Below are positions 37,175 through 44,683 of a stretch of 64,000 bases of DNA, piece by piece. The notes below the pieces were generated by a model. That model did no database searches. It was given only the letters and a program-made list of their open reading frames with translations, and had not been told where the DNA came from. Source of the stretch: CAIXPS01 sp034430115 (lineage in GTDB: Bacteria > Chloroflexota > Anaerolineae > J036 > Brachytrichaceae); assembly GCA_034430115.1 (NCBI GenBank), contig DAOUFG010000093.1, forward strand, positions 21,600-85,599, read 5' to 3'. Position 1 is the stretch's first letter. Every line of letters starts with the position of its first letter. A program made the position numbers and the translations under genes.

Positions 37175-37272
37175 TAGTACGGCGGGAGTCAGACCCGCTC
37201 TTGGCATTAATCTCTTCTTGCGAGCAGCAACAGAGTCATCCAAGACCAGCCTTTTCGGACTAATTCGTCCTA
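37175..37272 (-). tRNA. tRNA-like element, possibly tRNA-Ser (GCT)
   Basis: 98 bases. Acceptor-like ends TAGGACG/CGTACTA pair with one mismatch. A perfect 5-bp T-stem GCGGG/CCCGC encloses TCTGACT. A possible anticodon loop CTGCTCG (GCT) sits on a weak stem. The D-arm is oversized. A degenerate or atypical class II tRNA is the best reading. Confidence 0.3.
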
Positions 37273-37327
37273 CTTCGGTGCTCTAAGTGCCTTCGGCTAA
37301 AAATGCCTCACGTTCGGCCACGTACTA

Positions 37328-37395
37328 ATGGATGGGTGGGATTCGGACCCACGCCTTGCCCGTCAAGACCTATTCTTCCGTTGAACTACCATCCA
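37328..37395 (-). tRNA. Short tRNA-like gene
   Basis: About 68 bases. Acceptor TGGATGG/CCATCCA (7 bp), D-arm GTTC/GAAT with a short loop, anticodon-type arm GTCTT-GACGGGC-AAGGC, T-arm GTGGG-TCCGAAT-CCCAC perfect. The loop would give anticodon CGG (Pro), but position 33 is A instead of T, so the assignment is unsafe. Confidence 0.5.
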
Positions 37396-37564
37396 TCTTG
37401 GGAATCTTCTTCATCCCAGCATATCTCACCACTTAAGCAGGTGACGCATCTCAGTCTAAGCACTGATCTTGCTCTGCCTGTTCCTGTTGTCTATAGCCAG
37501 CGGGCACGGCAGTATCCCGATGCTTGTGGTTAGTTGCATTCCTACAACTTCGGCACAAGCAAGC

Positions 37565-37671
37565 GGGGCCGACAGGACTCGAACCTGCGTAGCAACAGGA
37601 TGCCCCGTTGCCGTTTGCTTCGCGCATAGGCTTGCTCCTGACGCTAACAACCCACCCTTTATCTCGGCCCC
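37565..37671 (-). tRNA. Long tRNA-like gene (anticodon not assigned)
   Basis: 107 bases. Perfect acceptor GGGGCCG/CGGCCCC and a clean T-arm GCAGG-TTCGAGT-CCTGT. The stretch before the T-arm folds as a strong hairpin (GCAAC...GTTGC with inner pairs), like a class II variable arm. No ordinary D-arm or anticodon arm could be placed in the rest. A real tRNA with insert, or a tRNA mimic. Confidence 0.45.
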
Positions 37672-37742
37672 AAATGATCCGCCGACTGGCTTTGGGCCAG
37701 TCGGCTTCAAACAACACATCAACAAAAACGGTAGATGCCGTG

Positions 37743-38030
37743 TTAAGCATTCAGATCGACCAGGATCAACTTGTTCGTCTCCACGTCAAGAATTGAGATT
37801 ACAGCCGGGGCAACTGAAGTTAGAGTGGTATACACGTCCCCCTGCTCATTCCATATACCGTTGTACTTGTCTAGCTCATGAGGCTCATCCTCATCGTCCC
37901 AATTCCAGTTGTGTGTCGCTAGATTGCGCCCGGCCTTCTCGGCCTCTTCGAGCGACGCGGCTTTGACGTAGTGGCAGGATAGGAATTCCTTGCCGTCAAT
38001 GTGATCGGTTAGTTCGATAGCGAAAATCAT
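37743..38030 (-). CDS. Hypothetical phage protein
   Basis: 95 residues, acidic (NWNWDDEDEPHELDKYNG). The start overlaps the stop of the RNA ligase gene (ATGA), so the two are translated together. A TCTACCGTTTTTGTTG element lies 8 bases after its stop codon. No family recognised. Confidence 0.75.
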   Translation of the reverse strand: MIFAIELTDHIDGKEFLSCHYVKAASLEEAEKAGRNLATHNWNWDDEDEPHELDKYNGIWNEQGDVYTTLTSVAPAVISILDVETNKLILVDLNA

Positions 38031-38947
38031 TGGTTATCCGCAAGCTTGGCCTTATACCATTGAGGCAGGCCATTCGTTGCACCGCGCTTGATGTTCGGCC
38101 AGAAGTGCTTGAACAGAGCGTCCTTGATGTCGTCCCCGCACTCATTGAGGATGTCAGTCTCCGCCTCTTGAATCAGTGGGCCGATGTCTTTGGGCGTATC
38201 GGTGAGTCGCCCGGATTCGCGGAGATGCTGCACCGCCTTCTGCCACCGAGCCTCAGTCTTGTACTGATTGATGAGGGCGTCCACGACATCGGTTGGCGTC
38301 GGATTTGACTTCTTCCACGCGCCTGCGTTCTCTTCCTTGAAGCCATCGCGCACAAGCTTGCCCAGGGCTACCTTCTTCTCGCGGGTGAAGACGGAGTAGT
38401 TCTTCACCACCACGCCCTCGATCTTCGCGCCGCCCAGGATCGATTCACGATCCAGCATTGCCCGCAACTGATCCATGCTCTTGATCTCGCCCTCGTAGAT
38501 CAGGGGGACAACCTCAAGCCCAAGCCGGTCTGCTTCCGCCTTGACTTCTGCATACGGCCAGTAGGCTTCAGAGGGATTGTTCACATCGAACAGAATGATG
38601 TTCTGTTTGGGAACACGAGAATAGGCAATTGTGTTGTGACGTGGGCTGCGTAGATATTCCCCGCGATAAATCCACCCTGGCTTCAAGAGGGGCGCAAGAG
38701 CCTTGATCGTTTCCGCCGCTTTCGAGAACATCCCCTCTGGATGGTCAAGAACAATCTCCGCGCCTTTCGAGCGTGCGCGGAGTTCGCCGGTCTCGCTAAT
38801 CTCGAAGCCAACCTGACTCCCATCGATTTTCTCTTCAACCGTCACGCGCCCAACCAGCAAATCGGGGATAGCTCGATGCCCGATTGCATACACTTCAGGA
38901 TACGAATTCAGCCTTCCACCGCCGAGAGCGGCCAACATTGATTCCAT
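38027..38947 (-). CDS. RNA ligase, Rnl2-like
   Basis: 306 residues, covalent nucleotidyltransferase. Motif I EEKIDGS with Lys40 as AMP acceptor, motif III-like YRGEYL (residues 94-99), IIIa NIILFDV, IV KIEGVVVKNY (about 175-184), V ALGKLVRD (about 194-201). The C-terminal 100 residues are helical, as in Rnl2-type enzymes that seal nicked or cut RNA. A tRNA-like cluster lies close by, which fits tRNA repair. Alternative ATG at 38938. Confidence 0.88.
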   Translation of the reverse strand: MESMLAALGGGRLNSYPEVYAIGHRAIPDLLVGRVTVEEKIDGSQVGFEISETGELRARSKGAEIVLDHPEGMFSKAAETIKALAPLLKPGWIYRGEYLRSPRHNTIAYSRVPKQNIILFDVNNPSEAYWPYAEVKAEADRLGLEVVPLIYEGEIKSMDQLRAMLDRESILGGAKIEGVVVKNYSVFTREKKVALGKLVRDGFKEENAGAWKKSNPTPTDVVDALINQYKTEARWQKAVQHLRESGRLTDTPKDIGPLIQEAETDILNECGDDIKDALFKHFWPNIKRGATNGLPQWYKAKLADNQ

Positions 38948-39138
38948 GCACTCACCGCGCTGAGATAGCGCATATAAGCCGATACAAATTCACCCTGACA
39001 ACCTGCTAGGTTCATTTCTTCGATGGCATCCTCAATGTCCGCGTTCGCCACGATCTGCATCCAATTCATATCGGACTTGAGAATGGGTGGGCAGGGGTAA
39101 TCCCCCGCCTTCACGTTACTTTGGATTGTTGCGTCCAT
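38908..39138 (-). CDS. Small hypothetical phage protein
   Basis: 76 residues, helical C-terminal part (QIVANADIEDAIEEMNLAGCQGEFVSAYMRY). Overlaps both the upstream stop and the start of the ligase gene (about 40 bases), compact but less certain than its neighbours. Confidence 0.55.
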   Translation of the reverse strand: MDATIQSNVKAGDYPCPPILKSDMNWMQIVANADIEDAIEEMNLAGCQGEFVSAYMRYLSAVSAWNQCWPLSAVEG

Positions 39139-39493
39139 ACTCCGCACCAGCCCAGAAGATCGATTGGCCGAGCACGGTATCCAGGTCAATCGCTACCTCC
39201 TTGTCGATCACCATCAGGGGCATGGTTCCGCAAATGCTGCTCATCAGATAAGCGACGGGATCGCCGTATTCTTCCGGTACAGCGCGCGCATACTTAGTGA
39301 CCAACTCGCCAGTGATCTTGGCTTCCTCGTTGCCACAGCCCATCATCGTCAGAATTGATTCCACAGCTTTCCCACTATCTGACCTTTGCGCGGGCTTCTC
39401 ATCGGGCAAATCGGCCTTCCCGGACTTCTCCAAATCGTCAAAAAGGTCCTCAATCAGCTTGTAGATCTCGCTCTCGTTCTTATTGATGTCCAT
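39116..39493 (-). CDS. Hypothetical phage protein
   Basis: 125 residues from ATG at 39493 with GGAGAAGTA ribosome site. Acidic N-terminus (DINKNESEIYKLIEDLFDDLEKSGKADL) followed by a helical globular part. Starts on the stop of the upstream gene (TAATG). No recognised family. Confidence 0.75.
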   Translation of the reverse strand: MDINKNESEIYKLIEDLFDDLEKSGKADLPDEKPAQRSDSGKAVESILTMMGCGNEEAKITGELVTKYARAVPEEYGDPVAYLMSSICGTMPLMVIDKEVAIDLDTVLGQSIFWAGAEYGRNNPK

Positions 39494-39816
39494 TACTTCT
39501 CCACGTAGATAACAAAACGTGTCTGACCATCGGTGCAGACACAGGGTTTTATGACGTGCTCGCAGGTGAGATAGTTTGCGGAAATCTCCGCCATCTCTTG
39601 TGTAAGCCATGCTGAATCGACGACGTAGCCAGGTTCTTCGGGGACTTGCCACTCCTTCAATAGGTCGGCAACCTCTGACGCGGGAACCTGATCCGCAATC
39701 TCAATGCCCCACGTCTTCTTGGTTGGAGATGACTTCACCGTGACGTGGTTCCTGGAAACCGAGGCGAGTCCGAGCGCAACTCTGGCCCACTTACGCTTAT
39801 CCACCGCAACTTTCAT
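39493..39816 (-). CDS. Hypothetical phage protein
   Basis: 107 residues. Basic N-terminus (KVAVDKRKWARVALGL), mid acidic stretch, one Cys pair near the end (TCEHVIKPCVCTDGQ). Overlaps the upstream gene end by about 20 bases. Function unknown. Confidence 0.7.
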   Translation of the reverse strand: MKVAVDKRKWARVALGLASVSRNHVTVKSSPTKKTWGIEIADQVPASEVADLLKEWQVPEEPGYVVDSAWLTQEMAEISANYLTCEHVIKPCVCTDGQTRFVIYVEK

Positions 39817-40141
39817 CGGGAATACTTGTAACCTGCGGATGGTCCAATGTAAATTGCACGAGATCATCCACCTTGTAACCTCTCAATATGGGCCTGGTCA
39901 TGATCCGCGCCTGCATCACGCGGAGGTACGTCCCAACCGTCATGCAGGTCTCTCTGCGATGCGTGTGCGCGTTGAAGCCGCGCAACACAACGACGTTCTC
40001 GGTGTGGCCGCCAATCATGGCCGGGTAGAGAGGGATCAAAAAATCCAGGGCTTTCATGATCGAAAGACCCTGGATTTGCGAGTGATATTTCAGAAAGACT
40101 GGGATGATCTCTTGTGGAATCCACAAAGAGATGTCAGCCAT
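39797..40141 (-). CDS. Hypothetical phage protein
   Basis: 114 residues. Mixed alpha/beta (NVVVLRGFNAHTHRRETCMTVG). Starts on the stop of the upstream gene (TAATG). No family recognised. Confidence 0.72.
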   Translation of the reverse strand: MADISLWIPQEIIPVFLKYHSQIQGLSIMKALDFLIPLYPAMIGGHTENVVVLRGFNAHTHRRETCMTVGTYLRVMQARIMTRPILRGYKVDDLVQFTLDHPQVTSIPDESCGG

Positions 40142-40353
40142 TAGAACGGCTCTTCGTCCGAAGTGGTATCCACCTTATTCCACTTTGCCTGTTCGACGAT
40201 CTCAAGCACTCTCTCGGCTTTCATGCCGTCAAGCAGTAGTGAGACCTTAGCAGACGCGCCCCAGACATTCACGTCGATGTGGATGTCCGTCACCGCTTCG
40301 TCCGCGATCCCCAGCGCTTCTCTGATCCGTTCGCAGAATTCAGTGTGCGTCAT
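40141..40353 (-). CDS. Hypothetical phage protein
   Basis: 70 residues (CERIREALGIADEAVTDIHI). It overlaps the 44-residue zinc-ribbon gene by 4 bases (ATGA). Confidence 0.7.
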   Translation of the reverse strand: MTHTEFCERIREALGIADEAVTDIHIDVNVWGASAKVSLLLDGMKAERVLEIVEQAKWNKVDTTSDEEPF

Positions 40354-40484
40354 TCCTCGTCTTCCTCGTAATCAAAGTAACCCACCAGGTTGTCGGTAAA
40401 CTGAGTGCCGCACTCGACGCACGTATAGAGACCATCTTCGTCTGGGCCTTCAATCTGATCCGATCCACATTCAGGACATTCCAT
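40350..40484 (-). CDS. 44-residue zinc-ribbon microprotein
   Basis: A small gene read from ATG at 40484 (ribosome site GGGAGAAACC) to TGA at 40350. Two CxxC pairs, ECPECGS near the start and TCVECGT in the middle, form a complete zinc ribbon. The end is very acidic (YFDYEEDEE). Similar mini zinc ribbons occur in phage genomes next to replication genes. Overlaps both neighbours. Confidence 0.8.
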   Translation of the reverse strand: MECPECGSDQIEGPDEDGLYTCVECGTQFTDNLVGYFDYEEDEE

Positions 40485-40941
40485 GCTGGTTTCTCCCAAG
40501 CGCCTGCTCGGCTGTGATTGGCATGTCGTCTTCTTTCTCTACCCACTTGTCGTCGTCCAACGTTTTCCAATCGATACCGTAGCACTCGCTAATCTCTACA
40601 AGCACCGGCTTCCCGTAGTAGTGGAAGTCTTCGTAGCGTTCGGGATTGTTATCTCCCAAGAGCCACAGCCATGCGATGTAGTGGTAGACAGATCGCACAG
40701 CGGACAGACCGCGACAGTTGTTTGCTTTCTCCCATGCGAAGGGCATGTAGTCTGTTACATCCTTCAGGAAGTCTTCGTCAGTTAGCGGCTTGCCCCAGTC
40801 TTCGGGCTTTGTGCCCAGTTCCAGGTATGGCTTCGCGGCCTCAAACGGAAGCGCAGAGATGTAGTAGTCGGTCTCGAAGCCGAAAATGTCATGGTCCTTG
40901 CGCTTATTGATTCGGTCGAGGATTTCTTGTTGTGTTCTCAC
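40471..40941 (-). CDS. Hypothetical phage protein
   Basis: 156 residues, aromatic- and acid-rich (YISALPFEAAKPYLELGTKPEDWGKPLTDEDFLKDVTDYMPFAWEKA, given here as three overlapping blocks in the gene). GTG start sits right behind the inverted repeat IR-2, whose GGGAG half provides the ribosome site. Confidence 0.78.
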   Translation of the reverse strand: MRTQQEILDRINKRKDHDIFGFETDYYISALPFEAAKPYLELGTKPEDWGKPLTDEDFLKDVTDYMPFAWEKANNCRGLSAVRSVYHYIAWLWLLGDNNPERYEDFHYYGKPVLVEISECYGIDWKTLDDDKWVEKEDDMPITAEQALGRNQHGMS

Positions 40942-40983
40942 AGTTGGGCTCCCAACCGGGGAGAGCCTTGGGTGGCTCTCCCC
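40942..40983 (-). promoter_or_regulatory. IR-2 palindrome and hairpin between ssb and the next gene
   Basis: Two structures stand in the 49-base gap. The first is hairpin GGGAGAGCC-(6)-GGCTCTCCC at about 40958-40982. The second is the dispersed inverted repeat at 40942-40957. On the minus strand, GGGAG inside the repeat is the apparent ribosome site 7 bases before the GTG at 40941. A protein or RNA structure at this repeat would control translation or transcription of that gene. Confidence 0.6.
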
Positions 40984-40990
40984 TTACCGC

Positions 40991-41347
40991 TTATTCCTGC
41001 CTATCGCTGGGTGACAGGAATTTAATTTGATTTGCCCTGATCTCGAAGCTTGCGGACGCGGAACCATCCTGCTTCTCGAAGATCACCGGGCCGCCAGTCT
41101 TCGGATCGGAGCGCAGTTGCCCTTCCACGAATACCAGCTTTCCCTTGGTGAGATAGGTATTGCACGCTTCCGCCATCTTCCCGAACACGGACACGCGGAA
41201 CCAGGTGGTTTCCTTCTGCTTCTCACCGTCCTTCGTGTAGGTTCGGTCTGTCGCCACGCTGAAGGTGGTTACGGGGTCGCCAGAAGGCAAGAATCTCATC
41301 TCAGGGTCATTCCCTAACCGACCAATGATTGATGTGCTTTGGTACAT
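40991..41347 (-). CDS. ssb: Single-stranded DNA-binding protein
   Basis: 118 residues. OB-fold SSB: SIIGRLGNDPEMRFLPSGDPVTTFSVATDR, TTWFRVSVFGKMAE, YLTKGKLVFVEGQLR. The acidic tip typical of host SSB (DDDIPF) is absent; it ends SPSDRQE. Coats ssDNA in phage replication. ATG at 41347 with AGGAGAAATC. A TCTACCG element lies upstream at 41379. Confidence 0.93.
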   Translation of the reverse strand: MYQSTSIIGRLGNDPEMRFLPSGDPVTTFSVATDRTYTKDGEKQKETTWFRVSVFGKMAEACNTYLTKGKLVFVEGQLRSDPKTGGPVIFEKQDGSASASFEIRANQIKFLSPSDRQE

Positions 41348-41378
41348 GATTTCTCCTAAAAACCAGATTTCATTCAAA

Positions 41379-41386
41379 ACGGTAGA
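41379..41386. promoter_or_regulatory. TCTACCG-type element before ssb
   Basis: ACGGTAGA on the plus strand, that is TCTACCGT on the coding strand of ssb, about 32 bases before its ATG. One of about a dozen copies of this motif in the phage half. A second copy (ACGGTAGG) lies at 41540. Role unknown. Confidence 0.5.
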
Positions 41387-41554
41387 TGTGCTATTACGCC
41401 AAAGGGATTCTGTTTATCCTGGCACCGCATCGGTTGACGAGACCTCAAGCGCGGTTGCCAGACGCATCCCACTCCTTAGAGGAAAGAGAGCGGTCAACCT
41501 CTCCTGGCTGCTTTCAAGCCCACCTTTCTACCAACAAAAACGGTAGGTTGGCTC

Positions 41555-41746
41555 TTAATTGGGCATCCGCTGGCCTACCCAGGAAATAGTCTTATCGCTG
41601 TATTTGGTGGAATTCTCATGATCGAAATAGCCCCTATCTGGCGACCAAGACTTACGCGGATGTACTCTCACCACATCACCCACCCCAGGAACCTTTGAGC
41701 TTCTTGGACGCCACTTCCGGCGCTTTCTATTTTTGGTGCACCACAT
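41555..41746 (-). CDS. Small basic phage protein (weak)
   Basis: 63 residues from ATG at 41746, basic (TKNRKRRKWRPRSSKVPG), ending SWVGQRMPN. Overlaps the neighbour by about 20 bases. Codon content is unremarkable, so this is a low-confidence gene. Confidence 0.4.
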   Translation of the reverse strand: MWCTKNRKRRKWRPRSSKVPGVGDVVRVHPRKSWSPDRGYFDHENSTKYSDKTISWVGQRMPN

Positions 41747-41987
41747 ATCTACAGCCCGCGTAGTTCCTTCCTTCTGGTTGGGATCCCAACTGGGCATCCA
41801 TGAGTCTTACCGCGTACTCGAACACTTCATCCGCAATCCGCTCATCCCTTTCTCTTGTTGCCGGGCTGCGTGAATCCCGTTGATTACGCCAATAACTATC
41901 CCAATCTGGCGATATATGTCCATCCCTGCGAACCATGTGGACGCTTTTTGGCAGTGGCGTGTGTTTTCTGCAATATGGTTTGCTCAT
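41727..41987 (-). CDS. Hypothetical phage protein
   Basis: 86 residues, or 69 from the ATG at 41936. Helical charged middle (RERDERIADEVFEYAVRLMDAQLG). Carries the dispersed inverted repeat IR-3 in frame (LGSQPEG). No clear ribosome site. Confidence 0.5.
   Translation of the reverse strand: MSKPYCRKHTPLPKSVHMVRRDGHISPDWDSYWRNQRDSRSPATRERDERIADEVFEYAVRLMDAQLGSQPEGRNYAGCRYVVHQK
41776..41791. repeat. Phage inverted repeat IR-3
   Basis: GGTTGGGATCCCAACT, perfect 7-bp arms; inside the gene at 41727-41987. Confidence 0.7.
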
Positions 41988-42079
41988 TGCTATTGCGTTT
42001 TGGGTACAAGAGGCTTCATAATTGTGCCGCGAAAAGACAGCAGTAGCTTTATTTGCGTAATTCTGTCTAGGGTCTCTTC

Positions 42080-42556
42080 TTACCGTTCTATTTCGTTTAG
42101 CCTTGCGAACTCGCCGTGGTACTTTATCGCTGCCTTGTTATATGCTTGCGCAGCTTCCAGTTCTGTATCAAAGTACCCCAGATGTACCAGCCCATCCTTT
42201 GTGGATATTCGTGCTTGCCATCTTCCAGTTTTGTGCTTACGTCTGTTCTCTGGGTGGAAAAACACTCCCTTGTAATGGTTCTTCCCGTTTGAGTGCTTGC
42301 CTGTGTTCCATTCATTCTGTTGCCTGGTTGCCAGACGCAGATTCGCTCTTCGATTGTCAAAAGAATCTCTATTAATGTGGTCAACTTCCAATCCATCCGG
42401 TGCCCCCATGATCTCGCGGTGCATCGCTATACTGTGCCCATGAGATGATCTTTTGGCATATCCATTGGCTTCATGCCAGTGGTGCTTGGATAACCAACTA
42501 AAGTCCTCGTCATCAACCATTACCCTTTTGCCATTAGAAAGAATGATGTATTTCAT
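42080..42556 (-). CDS. Free-standing HNH homing endonuclease with AP2 domain
   Basis: 158 residues. N-terminal HNH domain: MHREIMGAPDGLEVDHINRDSFDNRRANLR. C-terminal AP2/ERF DNA-binding domain: YKGVFFHP, RWQARISTKDGLVHLGYFDTELEAAQAYN. This fusion is typical of phage homing endonucleases that cut near their own insertion site and spread. No split gene was seen around it. Confidence 0.92.
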   Translation of the reverse strand: MKYIILSNGKRVMVDDEDFSWLSKHHWHEANGYAKRSSHGHSIAMHREIMGAPDGLEVDHINRDSFDNRRANLRLATRQQNEWNTGKHSNGKNHYKGVFFHPENRRKHKTGRWQARISTKDGLVHLGYFDTELEAAQAYNKAAIKYHGEFARLNEIER

Positions 42557-42677
42557 GTGATACCCCTATTAATCTTCCTCAAGCCAAGCAATTCTCCGCG
42601 TGCCTGTGGCATATATCAATCTTTCTTGATCCCCCAAGTCATGTGCCCGTAAGGCGTTGCTTGTAACTCTCAATTAA

Positions 42678-42703
42678 GCGGGCAGGCCATAAAGCCTGCC
42701 CGC
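42678..42703 (-). terminator. Hairpin after the SLOG gene
   Basis: GCGGGCAGGC-CATAAA-GCCTGCCCGC, a 10-bp stem on the minus strand just after the gene stop at 42716. The T-run is weak. A near twin stands at 43111-43136. Confidence 0.6.
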
Positions 42704-42715
42704 GCTCTCACACCA

Positions 42716-43096
42716 TCAATCTTCTTCGATCCACACGGTCTTCCCCATGACCTTTGCGCGGCTGTAGGTGTGCATCGTCCCCTTACTCTTATTGTGACAA
42801 AGCGCAAAGCAATGCGTGCATTCTTTCGTCATCACGTCATCGCGTATACGATATGACTTAACAAGCAGCGGGAAATTCCTCCCTGTATTCGTGGTTCTGC
42901 GTAGCCTTCCGTATGCACCATAGACCGTGACTGGCACCTGTAATTCATCGCAAGCCTGGATAACTGCGGCATCCACGCCTTCCGCGTCCCCAACGATTAC
43001 TTCCCCGGCCTGGCTCTTGGCGTATGCAACAGCGTCATGCGCTCGCTTGAGTAGTCTTGGGGTTGCTTTGCGGCTACCTGTGATTAGCAACTTCAT
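42716..43096 (-). CDS. SLOG/DUF2493-like Rossmann protein
   Basis: 126 residues. The N-terminal KLLITGSRKATPRL and the later VGDAEGVDAAVIQACDEL are the phosphate-loop and second motif of SLOG/YspA-type proteins, which bind nucleotide-derived ligands. Family relatives occur in phage and defence contexts. ATG at 43096 with TAGGAGAGGC. Confidence 0.8.
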   Translation of the reverse strand: MKLLITGSRKATPRLLKRAHDAVAYAKSQAGEVIVGDAEGVDAAVIQACDELQVPVTVYGAYGRLRRTTNTGRNFPLLVKSYRIRDDVMTKECTHCFALCHNKSKGTMHTYSRAKVMGKTVWIEED

Positions 43097-43110
43097 GCCT
43101 CTCCTATTAA

Positions 43111-43136
43111 GCGGGCAGGCTTTATGGCCTGCCCGC
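43111..43136 (-). terminator. Hairpin between small genes
   Basis: GCGGGCAGGC-TTTATG-GCCTGCCCGC, the twin of the hairpin at 42678-42703, sharing arms of 10 bp. It lies after the gene at 43142-43360 on the minus strand. Confidence 0.6.
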
Positions 43137-43141
43137 GCTCT

Positions 43142-43360
43142 CTAGTCAACATATGTGAAGTGCTTGCGATGCTCTCTGTCTCGCGGATCGGGAGTCCAAG
43201 GCTCATCCCAGACAGTCTTCACTTCCTGGTCATCCACGATGAGAACAATGGCCTTGTCGGTGTCGGGGTCATCGAGTGTGTGGCCTTTCACAGCCACCTT
43301 GCCCTTTGCTCCGGGCCGATCCAGCCCACGCTTTTCCGCCTTTCTGATCCCACGAAACAC
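43142..43360 (-). CDS. Small hypothetical phage protein
   Basis: 72 residues (GHTLDDPDTDKAIVLIVDDQEVKTVWDEPW). GTG start at 43360 with AGAGGA very close; an ATG two bases upstream opens another frame, so the start is unsafe. Confidence 0.5.
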   Translation of the reverse strand: MFRGIRKAEKRGLDRPGAKGKVAVKGHTLDDPDTDKAIVLIVDDQEVKTVWDEPWTPDPRDREHRKHFTYVD

Positions 43361-43504
43361 ATCCTCTTCGGAGATTCATGCGTCTCGCGGCGTGCTGGCT
43401 GATGCGGATAAGGGCAACTGACTCCGAAAGCAATGGGAATAAGCCAATGAGGCAGATTGGAAAATAGTGAGGTAACTGCGAGCATGATGCTCCTGTGAGG
43501 AAAA

Positions 43505-43640
43505 ATAAAAAGAGGGCAAACCCAAAATAGGTTTACCCTCTCTGCCTTTTACCCGGTGCGGGGCTAGTGCTCACGGTTGCAGTTTGAACGGCAGAGCCGC
43601 CGAGCCGAGAAGTCTAGCTGGTTGCACTAGCTCAACGTAC
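43505..43640 (-). ncRNA. Candidate structured small RNA with terminator
   Basis: On the minus strand an 8-bp closing stem (GCTAGTGC 43624-43631 with GCACTAGC 43563-43570) encloses about 53 bases with further short stems (CGGC-GGCTCT-GCCG). It is followed by an intrinsic terminator at 43511-43541 (AGAGGGTAAACC / GGGTTTGCCCTCT) and a T-run. A discrete RNA of about 130 bases would result. It could also be the 3' end of the macro-domain operon. Confidence 0.45.
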
Positions 43641-43650
43641 TGGGATTATA

Positions 43651-44085
43651 TCAAGATCGACGCCAGATAACTACGTTATCGCGGAGCACACTGATGATGG
43701 GAAGCACCTCATCTTCAGTGAGCCCGCCACACCCTATCCCCGGAAACGGTAGAAATATCGTGTAGTCGTAATGCTCACAAATCCACAAGAGCTTTGAGGT
43801 GGAATATTGGATAAGGTCCGGGCTGGACGGTTCACGCCAGTTGTACTTTGTTTGGAATGCACCGAGCAGCACACTATCGTAGTTTTGCACCAGGACTCCA
43901 TACCTGGGACCGTAGGTGTGTACTGCAATCCCAAACAACTTGTCTATCCCGCCGTGGCGACGGCACATCTCTTTTGCGCTGCCCTTGCCCATGACAAGCC
44001 TACCGTCGTGAGTGAGTGTTGAGTTTGTGGTGCAGAAATACAAGTCTGCGGGTTCGTCCCACATATTGCCGGTTTTGAGAATCAC
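43651..44085 (-). CDS. Macro-domain (ADP-ribose-binding) protein
   Basis: 144 residues. N-terminal CTTNSTLTHDGRLVMGKGSAKEM and C-terminal FPGIGCGGL are the ADP-ribose loops of macro domains of the phage Appr-1''-p type. These act on ADP-ribose or ADP-ribose-1''-phosphate, a by-product of tRNA splicing or repair. This phage also carries an RNA ligase. GTG start overlaps the upstream stop. Confidence 0.82.
   Translation of the reverse strand: MILKTGNMWDEPADLYFCTTNSTLTHDGRLVMGKGSAKEMCRRHGGIDKLFGIAVHTYGPRYGVLVQNYDSVLLGAFQTKYNWREPSSPDLIQYSTSKLLWICEHYDYTIFLPFPGIGCGGLTEDEVLPIISVLRDNVVIWRRS
43746..43753. promoter_or_regulatory. TCTACCG-type element (intragenic)
   Basis: ACGGTAGA inside the macro-domain gene; one copy of the dispersed motif. 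Confidence 0.35.
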
Positions 44086-44339
44086 ACTTCCACCTCAAGC
44101 TCGTAAAGCTTTGCCTCTGCTTCACCTAGCTCCCTTTGAAGACACTCGACTTCGCGGCGGAGCCTTAGATTCTCTCTCGCTGTTTCCATCTCTTCATTCA
44201 TGTAGTGCATGGCGAGAGCATGTTGGAAGCAATAGGCTTCAGCGGCGTAGTCGGTAAACTCCCAGATATTGTGGTCATTGCGATAGGCAGTAAACGACCG
44301 TTTATACTTCTCAAGATACGCTTTGTCGATTTCGATCAC
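44082..44339 (-). CDS. Coiled-coil phage protein
   Basis: 85 residues, GTG start (GTGA overlap). The C-terminal 40 residues form a coiled coil (LRLRREVECLQRELGEAEAKLYELEVEV, heptads of Leu/Val). Function unknown. Confidence 0.75.
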   Translation of the reverse strand: MIEIDKAYLEKYKRSFTAYRNDHNIWEFTDYAAEAYCFQHALAMHYMNEEMETARENLRLRREVECLQRELGEAEAKLYELEVEV

Positions 44340-44683
44340 GCCCCTATCGACTCCTTGATGAGGTGCTTTATCGCGGCGGAAATCACATCCTCGAGTGTCC
44401 CGTAAACATCTCGCGGGCCAATGCACAATTTCCACCTGTCATCGCATCGGTGCATGTATATCCCACTAACTTCTCTGCCCAATCCAGAAATCCACTGTAC
44501 TGAGATGAAGTTCTCGTTGTGCGGGGAAAGCCTTTTGGATACACCGAACTCTTCGAGTATCCCGTTCGCCTCGTCTGTCACACAAGTGACTTCTGCCAAG
44601 CGCTCGTGTGCGATGCGATCTGCGCATTGCTTCCTTTCCACCTGCTCATCGCGATACTGCACAAACTCTTCTTTATTTAGCAT
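44336..44683 (-). CDS. Hypothetical phage protein
   Basis: 115 residues from ATG at 44683. Helical start (KEEFVQYRDEQVERKQCADR). Ends by 4-base overlap with the coiled-coil gene. No family recognised. Confidence 0.75.
   Translation of the reverse strand: MLNKEEFVQYRDEQVERKQCADRIAHERLAEVTCVTDEANGILEEFGVSKRLSPHNENFISVQWISGLGREVSGIYMHRCDDRWKLCIGPRDVYGTLEDVISAAIKHLIKESIGA

Noticed and set aside
41387..41540. Suppressor-type tRNA (loop with CTA)
   Set aside because: No acceptor or T-arm pairing could be built around it.
43505..43640. tRNA gene
   Set aside because: The closing stem is present but no T-arm consensus; kept only as a candidate RNA.
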